This document shows, piece by piece, positions 1 through 11,626 of a DNA stretch of 64,000 bases. How positions within the stretch are numbered: position 1 is the stretch's first letter; every line of letters starts with the position of its first letter. The notes below the pieces were generated by a model that was not told the origin of the DNA, did no database searches, and saw only the letters and a list, made by a program, of their open reading frames with translations. The position numbers were made by a program, and so were the translations under genes. The stretch comes from Branchiostoma belcheri. Lineage: Eukaryota > Chordata > Leptocardii > Amphioxiformes > Branchiostomatidae. The stretch spans positions 1,189,185 through 1,253,184 of the forward strand of contig NW_017804387.1 in NCBI RefSeq assembly GCF_001625305.1, in the 5' to 3' direction.

Positions 1-23
1 CTCTACTACTACCTTCTGTACAG

Positions 24-1829
24 CCAAGTGGGTCTATGTAAACTTCGGAATCTTCAAAACGGACGGGTTTATAATGACGGGTCCCAGGAACAACCCGGTC
101 ATGTGGAAAGCCATGGAGGAGGCTAGCAAACTCAAGCCGGATACAGAGTTCCTGATGGGTCAGTAGAGATATCTATTTATGAATATAATATAATTTAACG
201 GCTCTCAGTGGCCACTGTGCAGATGTTGTCACATCGCCGCACCAAATCCGTAATGTGTTTTTTGGCACCCAGACAGACAGATTAGCCTAAGAGGCTCGGT
301 GGGCGTTACTCCACCATATAGGTGGGGAAGTCGTGTAAAGTGCCTTTACCAAGGGCACAACGTCGGGCCACGGTGAGTATCGAACCCGGGACCTCTCGGT
401 TCCGAGTCCAACGCTCTAACCGTTGCGACACCGATTCCACTAGATATTTATTTGGCAAATATTTACATTGTTTCTTTGCGCAGCAGTGCCCAGATTTCTT
501 GTGAATGTGGATATTCATTAACCCTTAATTAAAGAAGAACTGTATTGCACGACAAGAGTACAAAGTACACAGTATGACAATAACATATTGAACATAGTAC
601 AAATAAGTATAGAATACAACATAACATCCTAATTTATACTGAGATAAAAAGAGCTTGTTCAATATACAATCGAGTGGGGCTAATCATGATTTTCGGTATT
701 TTTTTCTAGCCTCTACCAGGCTTCGGGAGGCGGCTAGAAAGAGTAGAAATTCGCCAAATCAAGATATGACATGCCAGGGGAGTTGGTCCGCTAGAGAGTA
801 CCGTTTGCCGCACCCGAATTGTCTTTCTAGCGGACCAACCCCCCCTGCATTTCATTTCTCTATTTGGCCAGCTTTTTCGAAGTCTTCCGAAGCCTTCCGA
901 TGCTAGATTTGTTTTCTGATAAAAATCAGTCTTTTGTAAATTTACCTATTTTTGCATTGTGAGAGTTACTACATTTTATTTATTTATAAAGATGTATTCA
1001 AAGTCGAGAAATCTGTCAGCATTCCAGTGAAATTCATCTTCAATTAATTGCTTTGGTCAAAATGGGCAAAACATTTCGTCAGAAACTACGTTATAACTGT
1101 GTTCTACGTTATAACTGTGTACGGCAATTTTAGGTGGTTTTGCGGAGGCTGCCGTGACCACAGGAAAGTCTCCCTACCCGTACGAACGTCCCAACACCCA
1201 CCGATACCTCATCTCACACTTCGCCGTGAGTACTCGTTCTACCGCCAAAAACTTTATCTTATAGTGTTTACGCTACAATGTTTATCATTTTTATTCAACA
1301 TTTGTGCAACGCTTTTAATCCAATTTGCTACCTATCTGTTATTTTAGACTTAAAATTTCGTATGTTTTTAAGGTTATCTTGTCATTAATTTTGTTGCACA
1401 TAATTCAGCCTCGGCTACCAGGTGGCAACTGTTGTTTTGCAACATTGTATTTGAATAAGCCATTATATAACTGAAAACGTTGATCAGACGCACAGAAAAC
1501 TTACCTCTGTCTTGCAGGTGCCTGACGATATTCCAGCTGAAGAGTTCGAGGCTAACTGGAAAGACTTGACAGGTGTCAATCATCTGGAGAAGGCGGTGAC
1601 ACCAGACATGGGGTACGTCTTCTCAGCACTCTACCGCCGCGTCACACCCCACGGACCATACCGCTACGTGGTACGGTCCGAGTTCTCCGACCTGCACGAC
1701 AAGCAAGACGTCGGCTTCGGGCTGGTCGAGAAACTTCGGCAATTCTTCGGCTCCGACGTCCTGACGAGCAAGAACATCGAGGCTGATACGGCTCTGAGTA
1801 AAGTTGTGATTGAAATGCAGCTAGATTAG
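24..1829 (+). CDS. Uncharacterised tandem paralogue 1 (5'-partial)
   Basis: Three exons are visible: 24-158, 1134-1225 and 1518-1829 (stop). The first follows an AG acceptor and enters with two bases of a codon; it ends in phase 1 before GTCAGT. Exon two ends in phase 0 before GTGAGT. The first coding exon lies off the left edge. The last exon encodes 103 residues starting VPDDIPAEEFEANWKD and containing YRYVVRSEFSDLHD. Every exon aligns with the complete copy at 4114-8633, with the same intron phases, so the two are tandem duplicates. I do not recognise the family. The strand/helix pattern of the last 130 residues (RYLISHFA, EEFEANW helix, VFSALYRRV, YRYVVRSEF, KVVIEMQ) would fit a dimeric alpha+beta barrel (ABM/Dabb-like) fold, but that is only inference. 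Confidence 0.7.
172..445 (-). repeat. tRNA-derived SINE copy
   Basis: On the minus strand positions about 381-442 read like a tRNA head, with a D-arm-like AACGGTTAGAGCG and a T-arm-like GGGTTCGATACTC. A non-tRNA body beginning TTGTGCCCTTGGTAAAGG follows. The acceptor stem does not close, so this is a SINE and not a tRNA gene. It sits in an intron of the first gene. A second tRNA-headed SINE with a similar TTGTGCCCTTG start to its body lies at 18380-18790. Confidence 0.55.
707..906. mobile_element. MITE, family TAGCCTCTACCAGG, copy 1
   Basis: Terminal inverted repeats begin TAGCCTCTACCAGGC on the left and end GAAGCCTTCCGATGCTAG on the right. An inner inverted pair GTTGGTCCGCTAGA / TCTAGCGGACCAAC flanks a GTTTGCCGCACCC core. 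Related copies are at 8043-8218 and, more divergent, at 31787-32025. It lies in an intron of paralogue 1 and has no coding capacity. Confidence 0.7.
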
Positions 1830-1863
1830 TGTACCATCATCAGTCGTTTTTACTGATTTAATA

Positions 1864-2264
1864 GGCCACAGCAAGTAAATGTTATGGATGACATCCTCCG
1901 CAGACTCTGCAAATCTAATGGGAGCGGGCGAAAAAAATATGACGGGCCGAAAAAAACAAGGTTCCTTCATTTTAGAATTTTGACTCAATCATGGTACAAA
2001 TGGTTTTGATTCAGTGGGAACATCACATATACACAGCCAGCATCACATATCAAAGTAAGAAACAAAACTTAAATCAGAGTTTTTTCTTGTCTCCTCTCTT
2101 CATAGTTATCTGCCATCAACCTTCCGGCATGGCGACAGAAATCTTTGCCCATTTTCGGCATGTTGACCACAGTCAGAAGGCAACGACATTTCTTTTTTTT
2201 TCCAAAATCAGGCGAAAATTAATGCGCGCGCTGATGTTATTCATGAAAATTACTTGCTGTGGCC
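1864..2264. mobile_element. MITE, GGCCACA-TIR family, subfamily B copy 1
   Basis: Ends GGCCACAGCAAGTAAAT and ATTACTTGCTGTGGCC form the terminal inverted repeats, followed inward by GGATGACATCC and its degenerate inverse. It lies immediately 3' of paralogue 1. The interior is closely related to the copy at 15854-16278 (shared ACATATACACAGCCAGCATC). A/T-rich trinucleotides flank the ends, which would fit a PIF/Harbinger-like TWA target, but the family assignment is tentative. Confidence 0.7.
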
Positions 2265-4113
2265 TTACACCTGTATGTGTACCCGAGTACAAATGTACAT
2301 AGATCTAGACGACATTGGCTCATTCAAACGTAACTAGTGAAAGATTCTTCTGTCCATTGGAGTGATGAAATTCTGTTAACCGTCAATAAAATGATATACT
2401 TACTATCTAGTTGTTTTGTTTTTTAACGTGAAATTGTTGTATTGCTTCATTTGTTTACGTACTAGGCTTTGATACGAAGATAAGAAGATAGCAGAACTTT
2501 GTGAATGAGCGGTGTTTTTTAATGAATGAAAGACCTTTATTGTACATTTTGCTCATTGCGAACTAAGTACAGGTCATGGTAAATAGCGATGGTAGACTAA
2601 AATATATCTATAGTAAAACGACATATGTACAGGTTCTGTTTCTTCTCGCTTCTTAAGACAGTTGTAAAATGTAAGAACAGATGGAGTTTATAGTACCAGG
2701 ATTATCGAGTTTCATGAGGAGTGTGAATTTTTCTTTTCTTTCTTAAATCACATCAGTTCAATGAGGGGCGTGTTAGCAAGTGGGGGTGGGGGTGGGTGTT
2801 CTGTCAGTAATTAACACAATACAATGTATTTGAATACTGGCTTAAACGGACCTTAAATATATATGTCTCTGAGACATGCCAATATCGACCCTGGCATCTT
2901 CAAATATTTTATCTTTAAGTATCATTGTTCCGGAACTTTGTACTCAGAAGAAAGGTCACACACTCATCAGTGTCAGTACAAGACCCCGCCATGTTTGTTT
3001 ACCGGTGGGTGTGTCCGTGTTACCATGGTAACCGTGTCACGTCCCTTTTTGTTTAAATCGTCTGAAACGCCGACATACCTGAGGGCCGACTTAATGCCGT
3101 TGTTTGTACGTACAACCTTTGCTTTGTTTATTTTGGCCAGGTGAAGTCACACCGAGTGTGTTTGTATTGGCCAAAGTTGGAAGTGCTGTTTTTTTGGCTA
3201 ATATTGCAACTTGCTGAAATGTAGCATGAAAGTTCATCTGTGTTGGTATAATACATTATGCTTTAAAAGGCGAAAACTGTATGCCAAACACTAAGTAAAT
3301 TGGGACTTACCCAGTTACGGACTCGAAAATTAGCCAGTGTCGGAACATATAGATTTAGCCTTTTACGTCATATTGCTGAAATATAATGTGGCCATTTTGG
3401 TTATTAATGGGAAAGTAACATTGACACTATATTGTGATTTTTTATTGTGGAACAACTATACTTTTATATCCTGTATTGTTACAATACAAAATAATGTCAT
3501 CTGGTACAATTAAGGGACAGCATAGACAAGACTTGTTTTATTGATCTCCAAGCAGACTTCAGTGGCTGCAAGACAGTTTTCCAATTTGCCAAGCAGGGTC
3601 CAATTTTTTGCCATGCAACATGTGTTTAAAAAAATAACAGTACAAAAAAAGAAAGCCCAATATAAACGCCTAAAAACGCCAAACAAAATATATGAAAAAT
3701 CCTAAGCCTCTGCTTGAATGCTATTGTTTGATGTCTGCAGGCATATTTGATATATGTCAACGTTGACAGCATAGCGGCAACGGAGTCTATTCAGCCGTGG
3801 ACATGGGGAAGGGGCGTGTCTCTATGTCCATTCAACCTGTGTACGTGCTTCAAGTCACACAGGTAACTCAAGATCTACCAGCAACGTAACCCTTCTCAAA
3901 ATCCGGCCTGTACAAAGAACAAAGACGCGTTTTAGTAGCTTGCCTAAACACAATACAGCTAACCAAATGGTCTGGTAATTTTAAGTGGTGTGTAACGACT
4001 GCTTTGGCGTTATATGTTAGTACTGACCTTGAATACCGACCCTAAGATATAGAAACGGTTCTCCCCTTAAATTAGCTGTTCTGCTAGTCTTGTAAGGTGA
4101 CCAGACTGACAAG
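2265..4113. other. Intergenic, no gene seen
   Basis: A plus-strand AATAAA at 2385-2390 is a plausible polyadenylation signal for paralogue 1. A short G-rich run lies near 2780-2800. Otherwise I see AT-rich unique sequence with no supportable exon. Confidence 0.5.
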
Positions 4114-7100
4114 ATGGCCGGTCGACAGCTGATGTTCCTGTATAACTTCTGGAGCCTTCCGAAGAGCGCCAGTGTGGTGAAGTCGCTGGAGGGATGGTTC
4201 TACGTGACGGCCAGAAGTATCTGGGACCCTCAGTTTGTCTCTACACACTTTCACAAGAACCTGGATCCCGACGGTACGCCGTGACATGTTTGAAGTAGCC
4301 TCCATAGCATGCCAAAAACTGGGGGTTTTGGGGGTCTTCAGGGTCTTTGGGAGCTTTTATGTACTATTTTCTGATTTCATATAGACAACATAGCCGGCCT
4401 GGTTGAATTACCCCCGTGTTTTTTAGAACTGGGCTAATCAGAAAACAACCGAAGACCACCAAACCCACAGTTCTATAAGCCTGCTACGGAGGCTAGTTTG
4501 AGGCCATTTTGAAAATTAACCTTAGCCTTGATTTTAATGCTATGGGGTTAAAATGCTCTGGGAAGCATGTGTGACGAGAAAATAATGTTTGCCTTCCCGG
4601 TGTCGCAACTAAGGTGAAATTTTCAGGACATACAGAACCCACTCATCAATAAAAAAATTACAAATACGTGTGATAAAACAAAAATTCAAGCCTCCCAAAA
4701 TCGTATTTGTAACCAGATATGAGTTCAGAGTTAGATGTTCAAAGGTTAGGTGTGACAGGTCGTTCGGTGTAATGTAGCCAGCTGCCGCCGCGCCGCGTGC
4801 CCGCGAAGCTGGTGTGTTACGCCAAAGGGCGGTTGATTATACCGGCTATACAGATAAAGATATAGACATGTGTATGGACCTAGCCTTGGTCTAGTACATG
4901 TACTTTTTTGTACGTTCTGGCGATCATTTTTGAACTCCCGTCGTTAGAACAAACATTCATGTTTACGATCAAGTGCTTTGTACTATTTGAACGACTATCT
5001 CAAGTGCTTTCTTAATGCTAACCTTCTATCGACCACACTAATAAATGTTTGTCCAACGGTTTCCATACTAAATCGTATTTTTAAACCTGACATCTCAAAC
5101 GCATCACTATACGTTGAATTGGGTCAACCTTGCATATACATAGGCGACAAACCTGTTAGGCAAGATCTGTCAGGTTTTGTATTTACTTAGCACTTAAATC
5201 GAATGTTACAAGTAGGACAATAATACAAGAGTGCGTATATACTAGTAGTAGATTAAATATGTACCAGATAGACATTATAACATGGTAAATGACCGAATAA
5301 AGAGTTTCTTGTTACGCAACTGTTTTATATATACCACGTTTCAGTGACCGTCTGTCACCTTCCCCGGTGCAACTGAATAAAACACTTGGCTGTGTAAAAA
5401 TAAACTCTTTATCTTAGAATAGCTGTATAAGTAGAGTCACTGAATACTTTATCAACTAGATGTATATAGTTGTAGCGTATCGTAGCATTTACATGTAGAA
5501 TTGTATAACATTCCTGGCAAGCAAAACTCTGTTTGGTAATCATAGAACATGTTTTGTATAATTAGGTACAACTGTTCACTGTACCCTTCATGAGTATAGT
5601 TTAGCGTAATGTAGAACGTGCGTGTAGAGTTGAAATATTTTCTAGCCAGTAGTTCTTTATAAAACTCTGTCAGACACAGTAACCGTTGACCATATATGTA
5701 GCATTATGATAGACACATACTAACCTGTAACTTTATACCATACATTGTACCCGTGACAATCGTTGTGCTATAAACTTTGACTGACTTTGACTGACTTTAT
5801 TAGGTGACTTACAAACCTGATACTATTCACGCATGGTAAATGATGAACCATTAATAACACTAGAAAGGCCGACATTTGCTTTGGAGCAAATACAGCAATG
5901 GCTTCACCACATTTTACGACATGGCAGGGAAAGAATGAGAAACACAAGGGAAAACAATGCTTTACATTGATATAACTATAGTATGAAGTAACATACAACT
6001 AAGACTACAACAGTTGGATAGCTATTCCCTACATTATTGGTTAGGATTTTTAATTGCATAATGCAAACTGTTGATTTTCAAGAAAAAAAGAAGCGTTCAT
6101 GCCCCGCATTCCAATGCTGGAGCAGGAAAGCTTAAAATACCTACCAAAACACTTGAATACAGACATACTGTCAGTATGGAATGGCTCTGTGCAGGTATTA
6201 ATTAAGTTAAGCCTGTTAAATTCCAACAGCCAATCAGCAAGGAGAATAGAGGAAAGCTGCATGCCTATTGGTTGATGCCCTGCATTCCATTGTGATGACT
6301 CATGCCCAAATCTGGTAACACTGCCCACTAACTCAGTAATACATTTGCTATAACACAGCCAAAAAACTCAAATAAAACCATTCTAAAAGCCTGTATCACA
6401 AAAATTAAAAAAACGCCTGGGGGTATTTGCCTACTGTACCTCCATACCAAATTTCAGGTCCTTAGGCCCCCAAATGAAGAAGCTGAATCCATTTAAAGAA
6501 ATGGCAGGAGGAGAAGAAGAAGGAGGAGAATCATGAGAAAAAGCAATATGGTTTCACCACTTTGTGGTGAACCCATAATAATCTGTATATCAACAGCTGA
6601 GAAAATCCAGTTTTTCAACTTCGGTGTGAGCGCGGGACGGCCGTGGCAGCCCTCCATGGACGTCATACAGGAGGCAGACCGGATAATTCCGGAGGGAGTA
6701 CTCCGGCAGCCAGGTACGGAAAAACGTCCGGATTTGGTGTATAGTTTGTTGCAATGTTGTGAGTATTGTAGACGACTTGTAGTACATGCAAAGTTTATTG
6801 CAAAATCCATGCCCGAAGGATAATTGCAAGTTACAAACATATAAGAACGTTGAAAAACTATAGCCATGTCTAAAACTATGTCTGAAGGGTTTGGCTTCTT
6901 TTTTGTAAACCATGGAAGACATAATGTGCCACCTTTTCTAAATTTGTGGGTTTTGGGAAGTCAAAAGAAGAATAGTTTATTAATATTGTTTGTCTGTAAG
7001 GCCATGTTGATTTGATTATATGGATGACATCCGCGCGCGCATGAATTTTCGGCCGTTTCAAAAAAAAAGTTACAAAAAAACCATACCAATGTCGTAGAAT

Positions 7101-8633
7101 GCCAAAATCAAACGAAAAAGGACGAAATTGTAAAGAAATGAACTTGAAGACTAGATTATTCGCCAAACCATATTCTGTCCCATTTGTTCAACCCACATGA
7201 CCACGTAGATTTCATAATGAAAACAGCTTTTTTTTGGCTAAAACTTTTTTTTTTATTCGCACGCGCGCATCAATTTTGGGGTTCCCGGAGGATGTCATCC
7301 ATATAATCAAATCAACATGGCCTAAGTTTTGGGAAGTTGGGATAAATTGTAGATGTTTGAATAGTCAACTCATTTCGAGCGTTGTCATGTAACGAACAGT
7401 TTGAGATAAAATGTATTTCGTATTCCACAGCCTTTGCACTACAATATTTACAAATTCTTTCACATACAGGTAGCCTTCTCTACCAGCCTCTCTCTATTTC
7501 CAGAGGATGGGCGCTAACTCTTATTTTGCATTGATACGTCCTTATAGGAGGGTTTGCCCAGGTCGCAGTGTCTGATCCTGCGCAGAAGCCAACCCTGTCC
7601 CCGTACGAGCGGCCCGCCACCTCCCGCTTCCTGGTCACCGCCTTTCAGGTGCAGAGAAACATCCAATCTACACCTCCGAACTTTAACAACCTAGATTCAA
7701 TCTTTACGGAAAAAGTAGCCACATCAAACCGCATTGCGTAACGTTACGTAACGTTAAATTTGAATGGTCATGTTTAATATACTGTTTGTTATCTGAACAC
7801 TTTTCCTCCAAGAAAAGCAACGTTACCCTACCCTTCCTTAATTAAAATATCTGTTATTCACAATAGTACTTTTATCCTCTATATTATTTATGTGTTATCT
7901 CATTTATTTATCAATAATGAATATACTAGTAGTTGATTGTGTTCTATTTATGGTCGAATTTCTGCATCTCTGATTTTCTCTTGTTTTATGTAAAATATAG
8001 TTTATCTAAAGTGGTGACATAGTTAAAACACGTTAGTAAAGGTTAGCCTCTACCAGGCCTCGGAAGCGGTTGGGAAGAGTAGAAATTGACAAAATAGAGA
8101 GATAACATATAGGGGAGTTGGTCCGCTAGAGTAGTTTGCCGCACCCCTGTCATGTTATCTCTCTACTTGGCTAATTTCTACTCTTTTCAGCCGCCTCCCG
8201 AAGCCTGGTAGAGGCTAAATAAAGCTTGTTTCATTCATTCATTCACCCATCCACCCATTCATTCATCCATTCGCTTATTTTTTCATTCTTTCCTATTTCT
8301 TTTCCTCTTCATTTGAAGGTGCCCGACGCCGTGCCTGCAGAGGAGTTCGAGGCTAACTGGAAGGACTGGAGCGGGGTTAGTCTGCTGGAGAGCGAGGCGG
8401 GGCCTGATACAGGCTACGCGCACTCCGCTCTCTACAAGAAAGTTTCCCCCATGGGAGACTTCCGTTACGTCACGCGCTCGGAGTTCTCCGGGCTGCACGA
8501 CAAGCACGACGAGGGGATGAAGCTCGTCGGCAAAGTCCGTGAGCACTTCGGGTCCGGCTCGGCCGCTGCTCGGAAAATCACGAGTTACTCTTCCTTGTTC
8601 AAGGTCGCCATTGACGTGCATCAACCAGAATAG
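4114..8633 (+). CDS. Uncharacterised tandem paralogue 2 (complete)
   Basis: Four exons, 4114-4273, 6597-6713, 7548-7648 and 8319-8633, splice with GT/AG and continuous phases (1, 1, 0) to exactly 231 codons (230 aa). The ATG at 4114 (MAGRQLMFLYNFWSLPKS) is the first in frame after an upstream stop. Exon 2 encodes AEKIQFFNFGVSAGRPWQPS, exon 3 GGFAQVAVSDPAQKPTLSPY, and exon 4 starts VPDAVPAEEFEANWKDWSG. All but exon 1 have counterparts in paralogue 1. There is no signal peptide or membrane segment. The C-terminal half could be one alpha+beta barrel unit (FRYVTRSEFS strand), and FYVTARSIWDPQF in exon 1 looks like a faint internal repeat of it. The family is unrecognised and no function is claimed. 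Confidence 0.75.
4735..4870 (+). repeat. LINE-type 3' tail fragment, copy 1
   Basis: About 135 bases (GTGTAATGTAGCCAGCTG, GCTGGTGTGTTACGCC, ACCGGCTATACAGATA) are shared with 19900-20100. The latter copy is longer and reads as the end of a reverse-transcriptase ORF followed by a 3' UTR. It lies in intron 1 of paralogue 2. Confidence 0.5.
5859..6577 (-). repeat. 0.75-kb dispersed repeat with terminal hairpin, copy 1
   Basis: The sequence is largely the reverse complement of 27610-28406. Its right end is a hairpin, TTCACCACTTTGTGGTGAA, then ACCCATAA. It stops about 20 bases before the acceptor of exon 2 of paralogue 2 (6597). No ORF of note is present and the class is unknown. A partial third copy lies at 58146-58406. 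Confidence 0.7.
7000..7322. mobile_element. MITE, GGCCACA-TIR family, subfamily C
   Basis: Ends GGCCATGTTGATTTGATTATATGG and its inverse are near-perfect over about 35 bases including GGATGACATCC. Flanks read TAA on both sides. It lies between exons 2 and 3 of paralogue 2. Confidence 0.75.
8043..8218. mobile_element. MITE, family TAGCCTCTACCAGG, copy 2
   Basis: TTAGCCTCTACCAGGC at the left and GCCTGGTAGAGGCTAA at the right form the termini. The interior holds GGGGAGTTGGTCCGCTAGAG and GTTTGCCGCACCCC as in copy 1. It sits in the last intron of paralogue 2, just before a CATT/CATC simple repeat at 8229-8275. Confidence 0.75.
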
Positions 8634-9935
8634 AAGCCCGAAGTCTGAGGCCGATGTGAAGTCCCCGTCACACTTTAAAGGCATCCAATGCGACTTCAGA
8701 GCAGCAAAATTGGAAATATTCTGAATAAGGCAATCTTTGGCCATCTTTGTGATATTGACACATACTGCTTCACATTAGCACATTTCAGTCAGCATTTCAT
8801 ATTCTGGGCGTTTAAAACAGCAGAAACAAGCCCCAAGATGAGTCCTTTATTTTCTGTGTGGTACCCTAAAAATCAGCCTAGGGCCCTTCCAGTAACCATT
8901 TTTCGTCAGGATTTTGGGACTTTTTGCTTCTTGAGGGTCAATATACATTGGGATAGTGTAGTTTCAACTCACTATGTAGATAAATGACTAGAATATTGGC
9001 TTTGAAAAATCGGGTTTCCAAGCCCTAAAAGCTGCACTTAAAGGTGCCTTAAAGGTGCAATTTTAGGGCGGCAAAGCAATTTTTTTTGGTGTGAGGAAAT
9101 CTATCTGATACTGTCACTAGACATTTACTGCCATTTCTTAGCACTTTTTACTGCCATTTCTTATATTTAGCAAATTTTCCTCATCAATTCATACTTGAAG
9201 CGTTGGAAATAGCCCCAAAGCAAAAGAAACAAGGTGTGCGAGGCGCCATTGTTTTTGGGTACCACCCAGAAATATCCATACAAAGTCCTCGATTCGACTT
9301 ACTACATTAAAAGAATTAGCAGAAAATTGACTTTAAAAATCCACTTTGCTATCCTGAAATTGCATTTGCTACCTTTAAGAATTTAGACTCCCCAACACCC
9401 CCAACCATGGTTTAATAGGAGTAGGCCGGGAGGTCCGATCATAGTTGGCCGGTGTTCGGCTGTAAGTTTAATAGTGAAACACCAGCCAACCATTTGTGAG
9501 TAAGTCAGCTGTGTTCTTGGCATGTTTGAGGGCCAAATTTGGCTTTTCACATAGAAAGGTAGGCGTGGCCTAAACCTGGTCAGACTGCTCCAGAACTTCA
9601 ACCGAATCTGGTAAGTTGGAGTTCGGGAACAAATTTGGGGGAAGATTGTGAAAGGGGCCTTACGTATACGTACATGTGCGGGCCTTTTATTTTTCTAAAC
9701 CAGGTTAAAGTTCATGTACGTGTACGACATTGAAGTGAACTCAAGATTTCTTTGAAAAATTGTGACTACAACTCCAATGTGGTTGTGATGTTGTTACACA
9801 TAAATAAGGTAAACATGTAGAGATACTAATAAAGAATGCACAGACAATAAAAACAGGATTACAACCAATGGATTCCGAAGTTTATTGTAAAATTCTCATT
9901 AAACTTCATCTATAACAAATATGTGCACTGTTGTA
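8634..9935. other. Intergenic, no gene seen
   Basis: 3' flank of paralogue 2. Plus-strand AATAAA motifs near 9829 and 9848 could serve polyadenylation. I found no exon supported by both splice sites and coding character. Confidence 0.45.
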
Positions 9936-9937
9936 TG

Positions 9938-10050
9938 ATTGTCAGACCAAGGAGCTTAAAATATAGATCTAGCATTTAGAATTAGAATCTACATTTTAAG
10001 CTGTAGATTTTAAAGTTTCAAGCTCTAGATTTTAAACTCCTTGGTCAGTT
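9938..10050. repeat. Hairpin-forming inverted repeat
   Basis: GACCAAGGAGCTTAAAATATAGA at the left is mirrored by CTAGATTTTAAACTCCTTGGTC at the right, giving a foldback of about 110 bases typical of a small MITE. No coding content. Confidence 0.6.
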
Positions 10051-10078
10051 AATCTGTCTTACACTTAAGTACTAGTAA

Positions 10079-10492
10079 GGCCACACTGTCTTAATTTTAT
10101 GGATAACATCCGCGCACGCATTAATTTTCACCTGTTCTCAAAAAAAAAAGATCACGTCCACCGAGGCTCTGGTCTGGCTCTAGGCCTGGGTAGTCCATGG
10201 TAGTTAGCGACAATACGGAGCCGGGCACCCAGGCCGCAGAAGCTCCATGACTCAAGAACTCAGTACATACATGTACCTACAGTGCCAATTCATAAATTCC
10301 GCAAAAAGCCAGCATGTGTCGCGGCTTGTCGTATACGTCGCTAAGTACTGCCGCAAATTCACAATACCAGCTTTGTATTCCTGTGGTTTAGTAGCATTTT
10401 CATTTTTGGCCTGAATTTTTTTTTATTCGCCCGCGCGCACTAGTTTGGGGGTGTTCAGAGGATGTCATCCATAGAATTAAGTCGGTGTGGCC
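10079..10492. mobile_element. MITE, GGCCACA-TIR family, subfamily A copy 1
   Basis: Terminal inverted repeats GGCCACACTGTCTTAATTTTATGG and AGAATTAAGTCGGTGTGGCC. The interior (GAGGCTCTGGTCTGG, GAACTCAGTACATAC, TTGTATTCCTGTGG) matches the copies at 12253-12655 and, in reverse orientation, 16699-17077. Confidence 0.75.
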
Positions 10493-11365
10493 CAAAAAGA
10501 TTTCATTGTGGCTTCTTCAAACATCCCGAATACTGGATAGTAAACTTACAATTCAGTATAAGTACATGGCTTTGTGTACTATCGCTGTATATATTTTAAA
10601 AACAAGTTCACTTAAAAGACCGGTAGCTTAGATTTTGTAATAATTTTCATTGTATGCAACAGCATTATAATCTTTGATCAAGGTGCTTAAAACATTGAAC
10701 ATTTTCAATAAATGTATGCAACATTTAACAAAAACATTACTTGAAAACATAACTTTTCAAAGCTTATAAATGGGATCATATAAAATAGAATATTTCTGCT
10801 GGACATGACATTTCTGTTTGTATCTTAATGAATGTATATGGAGTTAGATAAATGTAATCAATGTTTGCAATTGATGAGCTACAAGGTAAATTGTATCTCA
10901 ATGGAACAAACATTACAAAGCAGCAAGAGCAATTAAAACAATCCTATACTTTCTACAGTATGACAAATGAAAAAGAATGTCATAATTTTCTTGCATAGAT
11001 AGCATACATGTACATTTTGAATTACAGTCATTCCATAAAAGGACTGACATAATTTGTTTTTCATATTTTCTTATGAACTAAGGAGAAGCAATGCTTTGGC
11101 ACAAATCAAATGTGCATTAATAAATCTATCAATTGTTACATATCAAGCTTTTAATTCTCAACATAATTACAACAAATAATGGCAAGAATCTGAAGTAAAG
11201 TTTCTCTAAAATATTGCTAACAACATTGCAGCATTATGCGCTATTCCATTTTTAAAGGCCCCGTTCCCACTGGGATAAAATTATCTGGATCAAGCTGAAT
11301 TGATTGGTGACTGCCAGTTTCGATCCGGTCAACTTTACAACAACCGAAAATAGTTTCATCAGGTT
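10493..11365. other. Intergenic AT-rich, no gene seen
   Basis: AT-rich sequence without a supportable exon. Read on the minus strand it is the 3' flank of the C45 gene. Confidence 0.4.
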
Positions 11366-11419
11366 GGTAAAGTATAGGAGTATAGGAGTTTTCTTTTACA
11401 CAACCAAGATAGTTACCTT

Positions 11420-11458
11420 GCTGACTTTGTGGTGCCTATCAGACACCTTTCTCAGAGC
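11420..11458 (-). ncRNA. Degenerate hammerhead ribozyme core (left arm)
   Basis: Minus strand: GCT, CTGAGAA (core CTGANGA with one mismatch), a stem II hairpin GGTGTCTGATAGGCACC, then ACAAAGTC and AGC. The outer GCT/AGC pair would form stem I. The GAAA box is mutated, so it is probably inactive. Confidence 0.4.
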
Positions 11459-11587
11459 TTCTGACTGGAGTTCAGTTTCTTGCTGCTATATGTAGTTGAT
11501 GTAGGTGGCACTTTTGCCACGTTTGGGATTGTGTTCTCGACACAAAAGTGCTACATATAGCGGCGAGAAGCAGAACTCCAGTCAGAA

Positions 11588-11626
11588 GCTCTGAGGAAGG
11601 TGTCTGATAGACACCGAAACTTCAGC
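11588..11626 (+). ncRNA. Hammerhead ribozyme-like core (right arm)
   Basis: GCT, then an exact core CTGAGGA, a 7-bp stem II (GGTGTCT / AGACACC with a 3-base loop), GAAAC, TTC as the NUH cleavage triplet, then AGC pairing with the leading GCT as stem I. Stem III is minimal, as known for Penelope-associated hammerheads. It differs from the ideal at one stem III base. Confidence 0.5.

Noticed and set aside
370..445. tRNA gene on the minus strand
   Set aside because: D- and T-arm-like boxes are present but the acceptor stem does not pair and a SINE body follows, so it is a tRNA-derived SINE.
8283..8744. 153-codon minus ORF
   Set aside because: Antisense shadow of exon 4 of paralogue 2, whose splice sites and paralogue alignment support the plus strand.
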